From the NCBI GenBank assembly GCA_905221605.1, contig CAJNDS010001114.1, forward strand, positions 789,489 to 847,223: a stretch of 57,735 nt of DNA. The letters are read 5' to 3'. Below the pieces are notes generated by a model. It searched no databases, was not told where the DNA came from, and saw only the letters and a list, made by a program, of their open reading frames with translations. Source of the DNA: Symbiodinium natans (taxonomy: Eukaryota > Sar > Dinophyceae > Suessiales > Symbiodiniaceae). Positions 1 through 12,931 of the stretch are shown one piece after another. The translations under genes and the position numbers were made by a program. The first letter of the stretch is position 1; each line of letters opens with the position of its first letter.

Positions 1-720
1 CTTGAACTACACTATCTTATTCTTGATTCTCAAGCCCCCTTCGTAGTTGTGACTGGTAATAGCGACAGCACTGGCATGCTGCAACAGGTGCAGGGTACTT
101 GGCACATCCTGCAAAGGCAAAAACTGCCAACAGAATGGAAGTATCCCTTTTAAGTACGTCATTGTTTTGACCAACCGCAAGCAAGAAATTACCCTTCCTC
201 TTGTTTGCGAAGTCTCACCCCGCACCCTGAAAATCTCACCACATTCATGTCGCGATACACCAAGAGGCAACGCTTTGTATGCCTAGGTGCCACTCGTGCA
301 ACATGCTCGAGCATATTTCTGCGAGCCCGGTTGTCCTACATCTTGTTGACATCATCGTCGCCCCGAAGCAACATGATGAGCGCAGTCACAACCGAAAACC
401 GCCCAAGTTTTGACACGTCAGGCCAAATCCACTCTTGACCAAAGTAGGAAGCCAGGTGCTGATAGCCATACCTCAAGCTGCAACCCAAAAATCAGTGCCC
501 AAGTCCCTTTGCAAGAGAAGGTCAAGGACGGCCACGATCTCAGTTGCCAACCGGGTCCTGATGATTAAGCCAACAGCAGCGAATGATGAAGCCACGGGAC
601 AAGAGCAGAGCATCACTGTTCGGCATCGAAACACTGTCAGAGGGTTTTTCAGACAACCCAAGGAGGCAAAAGTCGCTGGCATAAGTCCCAAAATTGCTGG
701 CCTTTTTTTTTTGTTCTGTT
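1..720. other. No recognised gene
   Basis: I see no coding exon, RNA gene or known repeat here. Short open frames exist on both strands but match nothing I recognise and lack the GC-rich, AG-G-flanked look of the real exons further on. It could be the tail of an upstream gene or intergenic DNA. Confidence 0.4.
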
Positions 721-985
721 GCTGCTGTGGCTGTGGGTGTGGGTGTGGCTGTGTGTGCTTGTGTCTGTGTCTGTGTGGGTGTCAGTGTCAGTGTCAGTGT
801 CTGTGTCTGTGTTTGTGTGTACGTGTATGTACGTGTGTGTACGTGTGTGTATGTGTGTGTACGTGTGTGTACGTGTGTGTACGTGTGTGTACGTGTGTGG
901 GTGTGTGTACGTGTGTGTACGTGTGTGGGTGTGTGGGTGTTTGTGGGTGTTTGTTTGGTTGTTTGGGTGTAGGTGTGGGTAAGTC
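721..985. repeat. TG-rich microsatellite
   Basis: About 260 bases of TG repeats with interspersed TACG and TGGG variants. They create long valine/cysteine or threonine/histidine open frames in several frames, none of them credible genes. A shorter TG tract (15112-15135) sits just before the second tandem unit, so the tract is probably part of the duplicated unit's left edge. Confidence 0.9.
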
Positions 986-1552
986 AGGTAGGACCTCGAG
1001 ATGAGGCGCAAAACCACGCGTTTACAGGTTTCTTATGGGACTTTTGCCAAAAACAACCCTAACAACTTTGGGACTTTGCTGATTTTGGAATCGCTACATC
1101 CTGAAGCCCGCTTGCCGCAGTCATTTTCCAAGCTCGACGTCATTTTCCAAGCTTCTTTGCTTGCAACCTTTCTGCACCGCCACGCCAGCTCCTGAGAACG
1201 AGGGTTCAGGGTCTATTGGTTTGCTTTCTGGACCCTTCCAGAAAGTATGCGCCCTAAACCAGACGGGTTTGTCCCAGAACTAAACTGTTGAACACGGAAC
1301 AATTGCCGTCACAGACTCACCCCCAGGCTAGTTCAGTGGAGCATCCATAATGCCATCCAACCTCGCCGCACCACCGATGTCAATTTAGCAGGTTCCGCTG
1401 TCTACAAGGGCAATGCCCGAAAGCCCTGGACCCCTAGCTTCCAAAATCCCTGACGAATCGTACCTCCCCGAACCGAAGGACCCAGCCCGTTATCACATCC
1501 CTGAACCCCACCCCTCCCTGAATCCGGGTTCCATCCCCAACTGTCGCCGAGG
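986..1552. other. Upstream region of starch synthase copy 1
   Basis: This is the region before the first predicted exon. From about 1098 it is homologous to the region starting at 15166 (shared: CAGTCATTTTCCAAG and CGACGTCATTTTCCAAGCTT). A possible 5' untranslated region or first intron would lie here. The stretch right before the ATG reads CCGAG|G, an acceptor-like AG-G, so the start codon may follow a 5' UTR intron. No TATA-like signal is evident. Confidence 0.4.
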
Positions 1553-4500
1553 ATGTCCGCACCGAAGGCCACTCCTCCCGCTCAGGCCCCCACTGTCGTG
1601 CCCGTTGCGAAGGCACGGAGCCTTCTCTGCTCTTCCGGGCTTTGGGGTTGAGGGTTTAGAGTTGATCATGTCGGTTTTGTGGGCATCTGCCTGACCCGAG
1701 TGGTCCAGACAGCCTTCGGGAAGGGGACCCCCTGAAGGCTGGCGACGTCGCCCAGACCGCCAAGGCCCGAGAGGAGGCTCCCAACCGCGAGGAGACGGAG
1801 AAGTTTCACAGCTGCGTTACGCAGCTATTCCCCGCATCCCTACCCGGAGCCTGAGCCGCTGAATCCTACGCCAAACACCCCCCCAAAAAAGCCATGCACG
1901 ACTTTTTGCAGGAGAAGGTCAAGGCTGCTGGCGCCGCCCCAACCGCGGCCTCTGCAGCCGCTGCCCCCCAGGCCAGGTCCCAGGGCCATGAGATGAGGTT
2001 ATGAGTGTGGTGAGGGTTGTCAAGCTGGTGAGGCTTGTGAGGGTCATGGTTCAGGATGCTTAGGGTTTTGGGTTTCCTATACCCTCCCCAGAAGCCCCCA
2101 AGCCCAACCCTAGCCTGACCGTCAAGCACAAGAAGAGCCCAAAACCCTCAACTGCAAAGCCCCCGAATGTGCCCTAAACGCCCACCGTCAAGCTTAAGCT
2201 CCTCAACTTTAAAAAGACACAAAAAGCTAACGCCCCGAAGACGTTTTTAAAACCCTCAACTGCTAAACGGGAACTTCACCTCCAAACCGTTAGGCTCAAG
2301 TCCTGATCAAGGCCTTCGGCGGAAAACCCCCCCAACCTCTTCGATCCCCTCATGAGGTGGCGAAGTCCAAGGCAGCAACGTTGGTGGCCGGTGGCGGAGC
2401 AGCTCCCAAGGCTGGAGCTAAACCTGTCGCGGGCTTTGCTGGGAAAGGTTTGAAGAAGCTTCAAGCTTCTTGCCCGAATCCCAAGCTGCCCTTGAGCAGC
2501 CACTCTGCCAAGCCTTAAGCCCTCCAAGCTGAAGCCCTTTCACCCAAAGCCCCCCCGCCTTAAACTTCTAACACTTGAATCGCTGCAAGAGCTCTCGGGG
2601 CCCTGGCAAAGCCCACGTCCACCAGAGGCGTCCGGCAGTGGACCGACCACCACCAGCCCGGCCTCTGCGGGCGCCACCTGGCGAGCACTGTGGGTTTGAG
2701 AGGGTTCAGCGCGCCCCGCCTCCCTTGAGGCTCCCAAGCCCGACAAAGAGCCAGCTCCCGAGGTCACCGCTCCGGCCAAGGCCAAGGCCGCTGTGTCGCC
2801 CATCTCGGCCGCCGCTGTCATGGAGGTTAATCGGGCTTGGGGCTTGAGAGTTGGGGGTTTGGGCTTGTGGGTTTTCGAGCGTGGGGCCTAGGATTTGTCT
2901 TAGTTTTGGGTGTAAGAGTTTCAGGGCGCTGGGTTGTGGATGTTTTGGGCGCTGCTGCAGGTGTCCGGCAACGGAGAATCAAGAGACTTTGCCCTGACGG
3001 TCCTGACGTGTTCAATGCTTTCCTTAGGGGCTTCCATTTTTTTGCCCCAGGAGGGCACGAAGCCGGCGACTGCTGCCGAGCGCCTCACGGCCACGGGCTC
3101 AGCCCTGGCACGAGGACGGGGAACTCAGCTTGGGTTTGTGGGCGTATGGTTGGGGGTGCGGCGGGCTTTTGTTTTTTCCTAGGTGTTGCGGGCCTCTGTG
3201 CTCCCGTGGTCGCTTATCCTGCTGATTCTGCGGTCCTTTTTTTGTTTTCTCCCTGGGTGTGGCGGGACCCTTTTTGTCCTAGGTCCTAGGTGTGGCGCCT
3301 TTGCTTGGAAAACATGAAAAAAGGAGAAACAAGAGAAAAGAAGACATAAAGAAACATTTTGAATGTCTGCCATGCAAGCTTGCTTTGAAGAACATCGCGC
3401 CCAACCCTTGTTCTAGATTTAAATCCGTTCAAAGACCGTCATGCAAAGCATCGTGTTTGCAAGAGGCCCCCCCCCCCCGCGTTCCCCCGCGTTTATTTTC
3501 GACGAAGAGAAATGGCTTCAAACCGCACATGAGCTTTCCAAACCCGTCCCGTCGTTCAAACCCTCAGGTGCCTTGAATCTGAAACACCCCTTCACCCGAA
3601 ACCGAAGAGTTTCAGCGCAGGAATGGGGGCGAAGGCCGAGGCACCCAAGGCGCGGGAAGGAAGCTGTTGGACTCAGCGTGTGAGCTTGGGAGTTTCAGGG
3701 CTGCAGGATGGTGTAGTATGGAGCTCACGGTTGGGGGTTCCGGGTTCATGTGGTTCAGGGTTTAAGGTTGGGGTTTGGTCGGGCTTTGGAGGTGTGCACC
3801 TCTGGGATTGTGTCTTGTCTCCGCCTTTCCGTTTGGGTGCTTCGAAAACACTTCCTCCTCCCCTCCTCCTGCAGGCCAAGGCCAAGCCGGCCATGGCCGT
3901 GCCGAGCACCTCAAAGTACGCCGGCGGTGTGGCCTCGACCCAGTCTGCTCCCAACAGCGTGACTGGGGCCGCAGGACAGAGGTCCGATGAGGTTCCAGAA
4001 AGCTCCAGACCCTCCAATTTCCTTCGGACTGGGGACTTACAAGGTTTGTAAACTCTAGCTCCTCAGGTCTTAAACCCTCATCCCTGAACTCCAGAAGAAA
4101 AACCCACAGCCAGGTGCTGAACATCGTGAGTGGCAAGCCGGTGGCAGCTGGTGAGATTGGCACCAACGCCTACGCAACCAGCACGGTTGGCCCGGCCAGG
4201 GGCTATGCCAAGGCTGGGCAGGGTTTCGGGGCCTGTGCAGCGCTGCAGAATCTCAGTGTATTTCGGCGACGCTACCAAGCACGCGCATGGCTCTAGTGTG
4301 GCTTGCGAAACGTGCGACCGCGCTCTGCGTCACCCCCAATCGGAAGCAGGATCCTGTGCAGAGCGCTTCCCACAATGCCACCACTCGTTTCCAATGCTTC
4401 TCGGGGGCTCCCAAGCAGCCACCGAACTGGACTCTCCGGGTCTGGGAAGATGCTGAGGCGTTGCGATGCCAGCCCGACCTCAGCCTCGTGTGGCTGCACA

Positions 4501-5650
4501 TGTTACATACCCCACAGCTCAACGGCAGGAGGGGCTTTTGCAGCTCTTTGCCATGAGACTGAAAGGTGGGGAGTGCCTTGCCTCTCCCTCCGCAGAGAGA
4601 CGCAACTTCCAAGGCTCTGAGAAGTTGGTCTGGGGCCTGTACCTTTGGGATGGTGATCAAAGACATGTCGTCTCTGGCACGTGAGCTGTCGCCTCTGCAG
4701 CGTGAGAGTTGAGGTGTAGTCATGGAGGCCCATCTGACGTTCAAGCTGACCGTTTTGTGTTGAAGTGGTTGGGCCTGGTCCGGGCATGGCTAAGCAAAGC
4801 TTGATGACGCTTTCGGGTGCTGGGAGACATGAAGGTTTGTCTTCTGCACCATGATGGGGTGGGGTGCTGTTTAGCACACTTGTTGACGGACGTGAAGATT
4901 GACAGGCCGTGGTTCGGGTGCGTGCAGCGGATCTGAAGCCGACTCATGCACGAAATGCCTCAAAGTTCTATGCGCTTTCCAAGCAGCGTGGTTAGAATAA
5001 ATTGGCACCAGAGTCACTAGAGTCTTCCGAAGTTTTCCTGAAGCATCCACATGCTCAAGCGCGCCTCCGTTTTACGACATTGTTTTGATGCATCTTCGGG
5101 GCCACGCAGTAGCTTCTAGTCCAAGCTGCTGCACACTTCGCAGAAAGTTCAAGGGCCAACAAACGCGATCTGAAACGACTTGCCCAAAACAACTGAAGTG
5201 GTGACCCGTGACCCGAGTTGGCTTCGGTAAGGTAGTATGTGCAACTATTGGCGGGCCCCACAGGCTCCATAGACCCATCCATGTATCTCGTGGATGAGCT
5301 TGCGATTGGCTCTTGACACCCTCGACTTGTGGTGTTAGGCCCGTGGGGCACGCTTTGCACTTTGAGGCGGCCGCCGCGGCATTGCCCACCAGCGCTGCGC
5401 AGGACGTACCCAAGGCTTGGCCGTGGAAGCATGAAAGTCAAAATGACATACGCGCACACACACACACACACACAACTTCGTTTACATGCCGCAGGTCGGA
5501 CCACCTGCAGTCGCTGTGGGACGGGCGATGGCAGAGGCAAGGGATACCCGGAGCGGCGGTCTTGTTGTTGTCCTGCTTCCACTCAGCCAGGGGCGTGGTG
5601 CTGTGTCCACGGTTGGTGGCAAGTTGGTCACCACCATTGGTAAGAAGTAC
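1553..5650 (+). CDS. Copy 1 exons 1-14: Ala/Pro/Lys-rich N-terminal extension
   Basis: Exons: 1553-1612, 1738-1797, 1912-1971, 2357-2428, 2628-2672, 2730-2825, a micro-exon near 2961, 3051-3107, about 3635-3649, 3875-3967, 4114-4212, 5367-5414, 5495-5536 and one beginning near 5591. They add an extension of about 250 residues rich in A, P, K, T and S (for example [15 protein letters not shown] and [19 protein letters not shown]) before the GT5 domain. All but the uncertain exons (micro-exon 7, exon 9 and the last one) are whole codons in phase 0, so exons could be gained or skipped without a frameshift. The same exons exist in copy 2. The extension resembles a disordered linker; a glucan-binding role is only a guess. 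Confidence 0.72.
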
Positions 5651-8600
5651 CAGTGTCCTGGCAAGCATACAAGCGTTGGCTGGTCACTTGCTAGTCGGTT
5701 GAACTGCTGAAGGCTGTCGCGGGGCACCCCTGTCAGGATCGTCTTCGTTACCAGTGAAGTGGCTCCCTTCTCAAAGACTGGAGGCATGCAGCATGTTTGG
5801 ATGCACGCCAGAAGGTGTGTAACAGGGTTCTCCACAGGCTCCCTGAATCCTAAACTGTTCTAAGTCCTGGACTTAGCGTGTTTAAGGAGATTAGAAGTCC
5901 GCCTTTTTCTTTATGAGGAGCATTCATGAAGTCGCCAGGCCTGGGAGAGGCCATGGACGGCCTGCCGATCGCGCTGGCGGCTCTGGGCCACCGCTGCATG
6001 GTCGTCTCTCCCCGTGGCTTCGCCATGACTTGGCTCTTTGTTTTTGTGGGGGTTTCTTGATGCCTCTCCGACAGCCTCAGCGCTTCTTGCAGTCCAGGCT
6101 ATGACCAGTACAAGGATGCTTGGGACACCGGCTACTGGAGCTCGGTGCCCATGGGCGGCAAGAACGAATCCGTGCACTTCTTCCACACCTACAAGCAGAA
6201 GGCCAGGGTCGAACTCTTGTGATTGTTTTGTTCAACCCCCCCCCCCCCCCGAAGTCAGGGTCAAGCGTAGGGGGGAGGCATTCAGGTCCACCCTCTCCCC
6301 ATGACCCCCACATTACTTCTTGTTTAAAGGCTGCGGGTGGAATTGGGACGGCGGGCTTTGCCGCTGCGCACAAAGAAAAAGCATTGTCTAGCTTTCGTGG
6401 CCCACGGGTTGTAGATGTTGGCGAGGTCGACTACGTGTTCGTCGATCACCCGACCTTCCTGGAGCGGGTCAACGGAGAGACCGGTGCCAAGTTGTACGGC
6501 CCTGAGTGGGGTCAGGACGCCAACCGCCTCCTCAGCTTGTCCTACCCATGGTTTGAGTTGTGGATGCCGAAATTCAAGCAGATCAAAACCCATCCATAAT
6601 CATTACAAGGATGACCGATAAGAGGGGTCATTAAATGATTAACGTGTTGGTAATCAACATGAGGGTTCTGCAGCAGTAGTTTTGGCTCACTGTTCAGGGT
6701 TTTCAGGCTCGGTGTGGATGGAGCAAGCCACAAAACGGGCCCTTTGGCCTCAGTTCACGCATGCAAAGCTACTTGCTTTTGAACTTCTCGTGCACCTGCG
6801 TCATCCTGCTCAATACGTTCAAGGCCTATCTGTCATGCTCTGGCTCCTGAGCGCGCAGACATGTCTGTAACGATTGTGATAGGCCCATGGGCTCGCTGTC
6901 AGGAGTAGTTGGCTCGCGGTTTAGCCCTCCACTTTACAAGCTGCAAAGCTCACTTTCTACCGAAACCGGAAACGCTTTACCAAACTCGAGAATTTCGGCA
7001 GGACTTTGCGGACAACCAGGCTCGCTTCGCCTACTTCTGCAAGGCGCGGCAAGCCTCAACCTAGAACCCCAAATTCGCTGCAGTTCGCCCGCGAATCCTA
7101 TGCACCTTGGGGTGACGCATTCCTAACATCCCTAGGCCCGAAGCCCCAAAACCGCCCGAGGCTTCCTTGAAGGCCATCCAGGAGCTGCCCCTGGGCGGTG
7201 CTGTGCGCGGGGCCCGGTAAGAATTTTGCAATGGTGACTGCAGGGGCTTGGGGCTCTCAGGTTCCGGTGCTTTTGGGGGGGGCGTCATGTAACCCCAAAG
7301 TACGCCCGACATCCCTGAAACCTCTCCCTGGAGATCCCGGAGATCCCGGAGTCCAAGGTACGGCGGCGACTGCATGGTCGTGTGCAACGACTGGCACTCG
7401 GCCCTGGTCCCGATGCTCATCCACGCTGAGAAGCCCACAGGCCCCGGAAGCTTTGTAGCCGCAAGCCGTTGTGCTCGTAGCCGAAAGCCGCGAGCACGTA
7501 AGGCCTTAAAGAAGCCGAAGCCCTAACTCTCGAAGCATGGCTTCAAGAAGACCTCCCCCCCGAAGCCCAAGGCAAATGGACCAACACGAAGTCCGCGCCA
7601 CTTGGCCGCCCTTAAAGCATCTGAGCTCCAAAGCCCTGAAGCCTCCTAAGCCCTGGCACTCGGGTTAGTTCATTTTTTTGGAGAGTTGAGGGTGTAGGGT
7701 TACCCGGTTATGCTTGGGTTCGCATTTCAGCGAGGTGCCTAAAGCGCAAAAGCACTTCACCAAGGTTCCTCTGCCACAATGCCGTCTTCCAAGGTCGCTT
7801 CGTGCGCGAGGAAGGCCTGTACTGCCCAGCGGGAGCCGAAGCCCTAAGCCCCAAGCCGTACCTTGGTAGAGGGAAGGAACAACCTGTCATGGGCTTGCAA
7901 GACAAGGTAGGCCATTTGGGTGGCAGGCCTGGCCAGCATCTTCGGCGTTCCGGAGCGCTACATCGACAGCATCACCTTCAAGATGCCGCTGCGCATCGGC
8001 AAGTACAACGAGAAGGTCGGCTGCTGGTCCTGCTGATCCCGAAGCCCCTCCAAACCGCGAGCCAACAAGCAACCAGATAAGCCCTGTGAAGATCCTTCAG
8101 ATCTGGAAGCGCTGAAGCGCTTCGCTCTGCTAAGCTTTTCCTGTGCGCCTCGCTCGCAGAAATCTTGCATCAACACCATGGCTGCGGGCCTTAAGTACGC
8201 CGACCGAGCCTCCAGCTCAGTGCAGAGATGAGCAGGGGGGCTTCGGGTTGCTTGGATCTGGGCCTTTTCGTACCTAGGGTTGCAGCCAGATCCATTTCTC
8301 TCAGAGATTGACAGGAGCAGTGGCGATATCGGTGCATGTCAAGCCATGAAGAGTGGTAGCCAGGACAAGAATGGACAGAGGTCAAAAAGGCCCAGATGGA
8401 AACGGCAGGTGCATGTAATCGCAGAGAAGTTGGACAGGCGATCGTAAAATGTTTTGGGCAGTATATGGCCCTTTTCGACTTTGAACATCTCTCCTAAGGT
8501 AGTGGCCAGAAGCGCTTGTCATGACATCCACAGATGCAGACAGTTCGAGTGCCGATGCAGGGAGATCAGGGAGCATTGCCGCATGGTCCGTCCGGCAAAG

Positions 8601-11600
8601 GCCTTGACCGTGTCTCCCAGCTACGCGGTGGAGTGCTGCACGGATCCGGAGAAGGCGCCCATTGGACCTGGTGCGCACCTTGCCTTTTCTTCCATGCAAG
8701 GCATGAACGACATTGAGCATCCTTTCACCAAAATCTTCAAGAATGATAGGGCGGGGCAAGGGAAGGTGCTTTCGAGAGTGAAAGCACCTGCATTGCAGGG
8801 CGTGGAGCTGGAGGACCTCTTCACGCTGGGAAAGTGCACAGGACGTGCGATTGAGGGCTTGGGGTTTGGTTTTTTTGGGCGTCTGGTTTCAGGTTTTTCA
8901 AGCCGCCACGGCCAGGAATCTTGAACGGCGTGAAGGAGGGCGTGTCCCCCAGCGACAAGAACTTCGTCACGAAGACCATGATGTCCTGTGGGATCTTCAC
9001 GGCCGGTAGCTCAGACGCGTTCTGCATTTCTAAGCCTAAGCCCCGTAGACACTAGACCTCCTAAGCCGTAAACTGTACTAGTAAGTCCTAAACCTGTCCA
9101 ACCGTCACACCCCGAAAGGGAGGGGGAAATGAGCAGACCCCTCGCCATGCCCAGGCGGCCACGGCGCCCGAGGCGAAGGCCGAGCTCAAGGCCGGGAAGC
9201 CCCCAAACGTGGAACCGATGTGATGTAGGCTTTAAGGTGAAAGGGGTAAACAGGGCTGAGCCCTCACAGGGTTCATGGAGATTAAGATTAAAGGTTCAAG
9301 GGAGCCTGTGCAGCTCTCAAGGCTTCCAGTTCCTGCTCGTCATTGCGTCGTCCGTGGAACTGCAGTTTAAGCGTTTCCAACCTCCACTGAGAGGATTGGT
9401 GGAGTTTAACATTTAGTTTTCGTTTTTTGCTTTACCGCACGCTTCATTCCTTTGCCCATGTGTCGTTGGGCGCCTGCCGACAGTGACGCGTTGACGACTT
9501 GCTTCGCATCGCGGACGTGGCTCCGAACACCTCCCAAACCTCAAATGGCACACTTTAAAGTTGCCTCCCAGTTTAGGGCGCGGTGCACGCCTAGTGACTC
9601 GTTCAGGTTCGAGGGTAGATGGGACTCCCCGCACAAAGGACCCTCATCTAGAACGACCCCACCTGGGTTCGCAGTTCGCCAGGCCACCTACCGTGCGCAG
9701 AACAACCTCCCCGAGACCAAGGGGCCCCTGATGTGCTTCATCGGAAGGCGCTTTGGGGAGTTTGGGGAGTTTGGGGTCGCCGGGGGTGGGATGAAGTGTG
9801 GGGGAGGGCCTTAGAGGAAGTTGGTGCTGGAGGGAGCTTCCGGCTTTACCTTTTGAGGGTTTGCTGGTTTTGCCGAGGGTGGCACCGGCTTTTGGCAAGC
9901 TTCAGGCTGGATGCCCAGAAGGGCTACGACCTCCTCTTGGAGGCCCTTGTGGAGATCCTGGAGGCCCCCATTTTTTCTAGGCCAACTCTTCTTATTGGAA
10001 CATGCCAACGCCCTCCAAAGCCCCAAGTCCCATGGGCGAACTCCACGAATGCTCTGAGTGACAGATACTTCAGTTTCCCAGACTTCGTCAGCCCTGCTGA
10101 TCCCAAGACACCTGTGTGACTGAGTCGTAACCTTATAAGCGTAGCCAGGCAAACTCTTGCGCCCTCGATCCCTGGCAAGCCCAAATCCCTTCCACTCCCC
10201 GAAGCCCTAAACCCTTAACATCCCTAAACCCTAAACCCTGAACCCCTGAAGCCCCTGCCAGGACACGGAGATGCAGGTGGTCATCGTGGGCTCCGGCCGC
10301 GCCGACCTCGTGGCCCAGCCGGGCACCTACGTTTGGGTCGAGGGTCCGCGGTTGAGTTTTTGCTTCTTTTTGCAGTTGGGCTTTGGGGTGTTTCTTGGCG
10401 TCAGTTTAGGTCTTAGGTGGCAGCTCTCTCTCTCTCTGTCTCTGTCTGTGTCCCAGGCCAGGTCACAAGACCAGGGTTTCAGGGGAGTGTTCTGGCCAGG
10501 ATCTAGCCAACCTTGTACTGCAGGATTTGTTCCTGCAAGGTCAAGGGGTCTTATGACTTCCATGCTTGTGCTTTGAGTCAGGACGAAGGCCGTCGAGAAG
10601 AAGTTCCCCACCAAGTTCTTCTATGCAGGCTGATGCGGATGTCATGGCTTTTGACACGACCGGGTTCCATGTGCGACCGCCCAAGTAGCCCAAGCCCAAA
10701 ACCGCCTCAACCGCCGTGCAGGCTGGATGGGCCCTGAGCGTTACGCTCTGCTGGCCGGCTGCGACTTCACCCTGCTGCCGTCCCGGTGCTCCCCGGGTTG
10801 TTTCCGGGTTCCCAAGGGCTCGCCGGGAATGTTTCAGGTCGCTTGTGGGCTTCCAAGCAACCTGCGGGTTTGAAGAGAAGGGCATAGGGTTTCGGGGTTT
10901 GTGGTTTCAGGGTTTGGCCGCATTCGCCCCTCTTTGTCTTGTTGATCTACGGCCATCCGGCGCCGTGGAATGAAGTTGCCTCCCTTCCATGAGGACCGGA
11001 GTTTCAACCCTATCTTTGAACTATTTGAGGCTTACGAAGGTCCTACCATCCGACCTTCGTGTACTGGAGGCCTCCGTACGATTACCAGGTGCAGAGACCC
11101 CTGCAGAGCTGATGTTCTGCACGGCCGGCACGGCAATGTCCACCCAAAGAGTTGCAGCGAGCCTAACTAGCCCGCATCGCCTGCCACGAGAGGCCGCTAA
11201 GGGTGAGCAGGGCGACCATGGCTTCAGAACAGTTGACCACACCCCGGATTAGTGTGTGATGTTTTTCAGTTCCGCATGCGACATTCGACCAAGCAGGTGA
11301 GCACGAACTCCGGAGCACGTTGCTGGAAAATGTATGGTATGGTCTGGAGAGGTTAGAATTTTAGGCATTAGTTCAAATTCTTACACCCTTAAAAATTCGC
11401 TAACAGTACCTCCTAGCACATGTCTGCGGCAATTGAAATAACCATGGCTCGTTATGTCCATTCTTCCGCTAAAGTTTACACGAGATTACCGGATGGCCCC
11501 GGCAACCGTTAAACAGCCTCCGGTGATCCCCCCCAAAGCCGTTTCAAGCAGAATCATGGCAACAAGAAACCAGAACGCGGAAATGTCCTGAGCCCTCAGA

Positions 11601-12880
11601 CGCATAAACCTACAAGCTGCATCCGAACGCGAGCCCTGCTGAGCTGCAAGGCAAACCCCAAGAACCCATTTACCCGAGGAACCGTACAGAACCCCGGCCC
11701 CTGTCACCCCTGCCCCTTTAACCCCTGCGCCTGTCTTCGAATGCAGGTGGGAGCCCTGCGGCCTGGTGCAGATGGAGGTCCCAGACATTTGTTTTGCTGG
11801 TAGAAGGTTTCTTGGTTTCGGGGATGAAAGGCGAAGGTAGCGGGTTGTTCGCATCTCAGAGGCCTTCAATTGTTTCCTCCAAGCCAGGGCTCCCAAGATG
11901 AAACCCGAGCCCTGGACCATCCTTGGCCCCTTGAAACCCTTGAAGCCCTTGAAGCCCTTGAAGCCCTTGAAGCCCTTGAAGCCCTTGAAGCCTGAACGCT
12001 TGTTCATTCTGCGGCTGGGGCTGCAGGCCATGCGCATGGGCACCTTGCCTATCGTCGCCCCGACGGGTGGCCTGAAGGACACTGTTGAGGCGAGTCGGGC
12101 TGCAAGGCATGTTTCGGGCTCAGGGGATTCCGTACCTTGGTATGATCGCTGAAGCATGGTCCTTGACAGAACCCGCTGTCTTCCCAGCGGATTAGAGTTA
12201 CACAGAGTTCTGGATGAGGTCTAAGTTTGGAGGTTGCAGGAAACAGGGGCGGAGGTTTTGATCGGATGCGGTGCTTGCCAGGATGGACTGAACGGAATCT
12301 GGACCGACAAGGAGATGTCCGTGGAGGCCGTCATTGACGAGGCCCGCGCACCCGCGCACCTGCTTGGAGAACTTTGTGCCCAGAACCCTATGCCACGGAA
12401 GCCAAGCGCGCGCTCTGAGTGCGCCCGCCCCAGCGCGCGCCCGCCGAAGCGCGCGCGTAAGCAAGCAAGCTAGCAAGGAGTCCGTGGAGTCCATCGCGAA
12501 GGCCCTGAAGCGCGCCTCGAAGCTCTTCGTCGAGGAGCCCTCGAAGGCTGGCTGAAGGGGTGGGTTGAGGGTTGAAGGGTTGAGCCAGGGCTTGGAAGTG
12601 GCTCATCACACAAGTTTCATATGGCTTTCGAGGGTTGAGGTCTAAGTTTGGCGCAAAATTTTGAGGTTTTGGTTAGGTTCTCACGTTCGGTGTGATCGTC
12701 AGGTCAAGGCCATGACACGGGCAGCCATGGCCGCCTCTGCAGAGTTCACTTGGAGCAACGCTGCCCTTCAGTACGAGGCCGGTCTTCCCCTCTCTGTCAC
12801 TCTGTCTTTCTCCCTGTCTTTCTCCCTCTCTCTCCCTCCTTCTCCCTCCCTCTCCTTTCTCTGTCGGTCTCTCCGTCTCT

Positions 12881-12931
<51 letters not shown>

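Noticed and set aside
435-1017. Open frames of 120-190 codons over the TG tract
   Set aside because: Cys/Val or Thr/His repeats from simple sequence, open in several frames and on both strands.
6668-6690. Possible relict of the dinoflagellate spliced leader (TTTTGGCTCA)
   Set aside because: Only ten bases match, copy 2 does not keep the match, and the position is within an intron.
7041-7046. Apparent loss of a splice donor in copy 1 exon 19
   Set aside because: At first the copies seemed to differ, but placing the donor at AAG|GC works in both and matches the family (C-K-A-S-L-K).
11486-12157. 223-codon minus-strand open frame with GFKGFK repeats
   Set aside because: Antisense of introns and starch synthase exons; the repeat is the CCCTTGAAG minisatellite.
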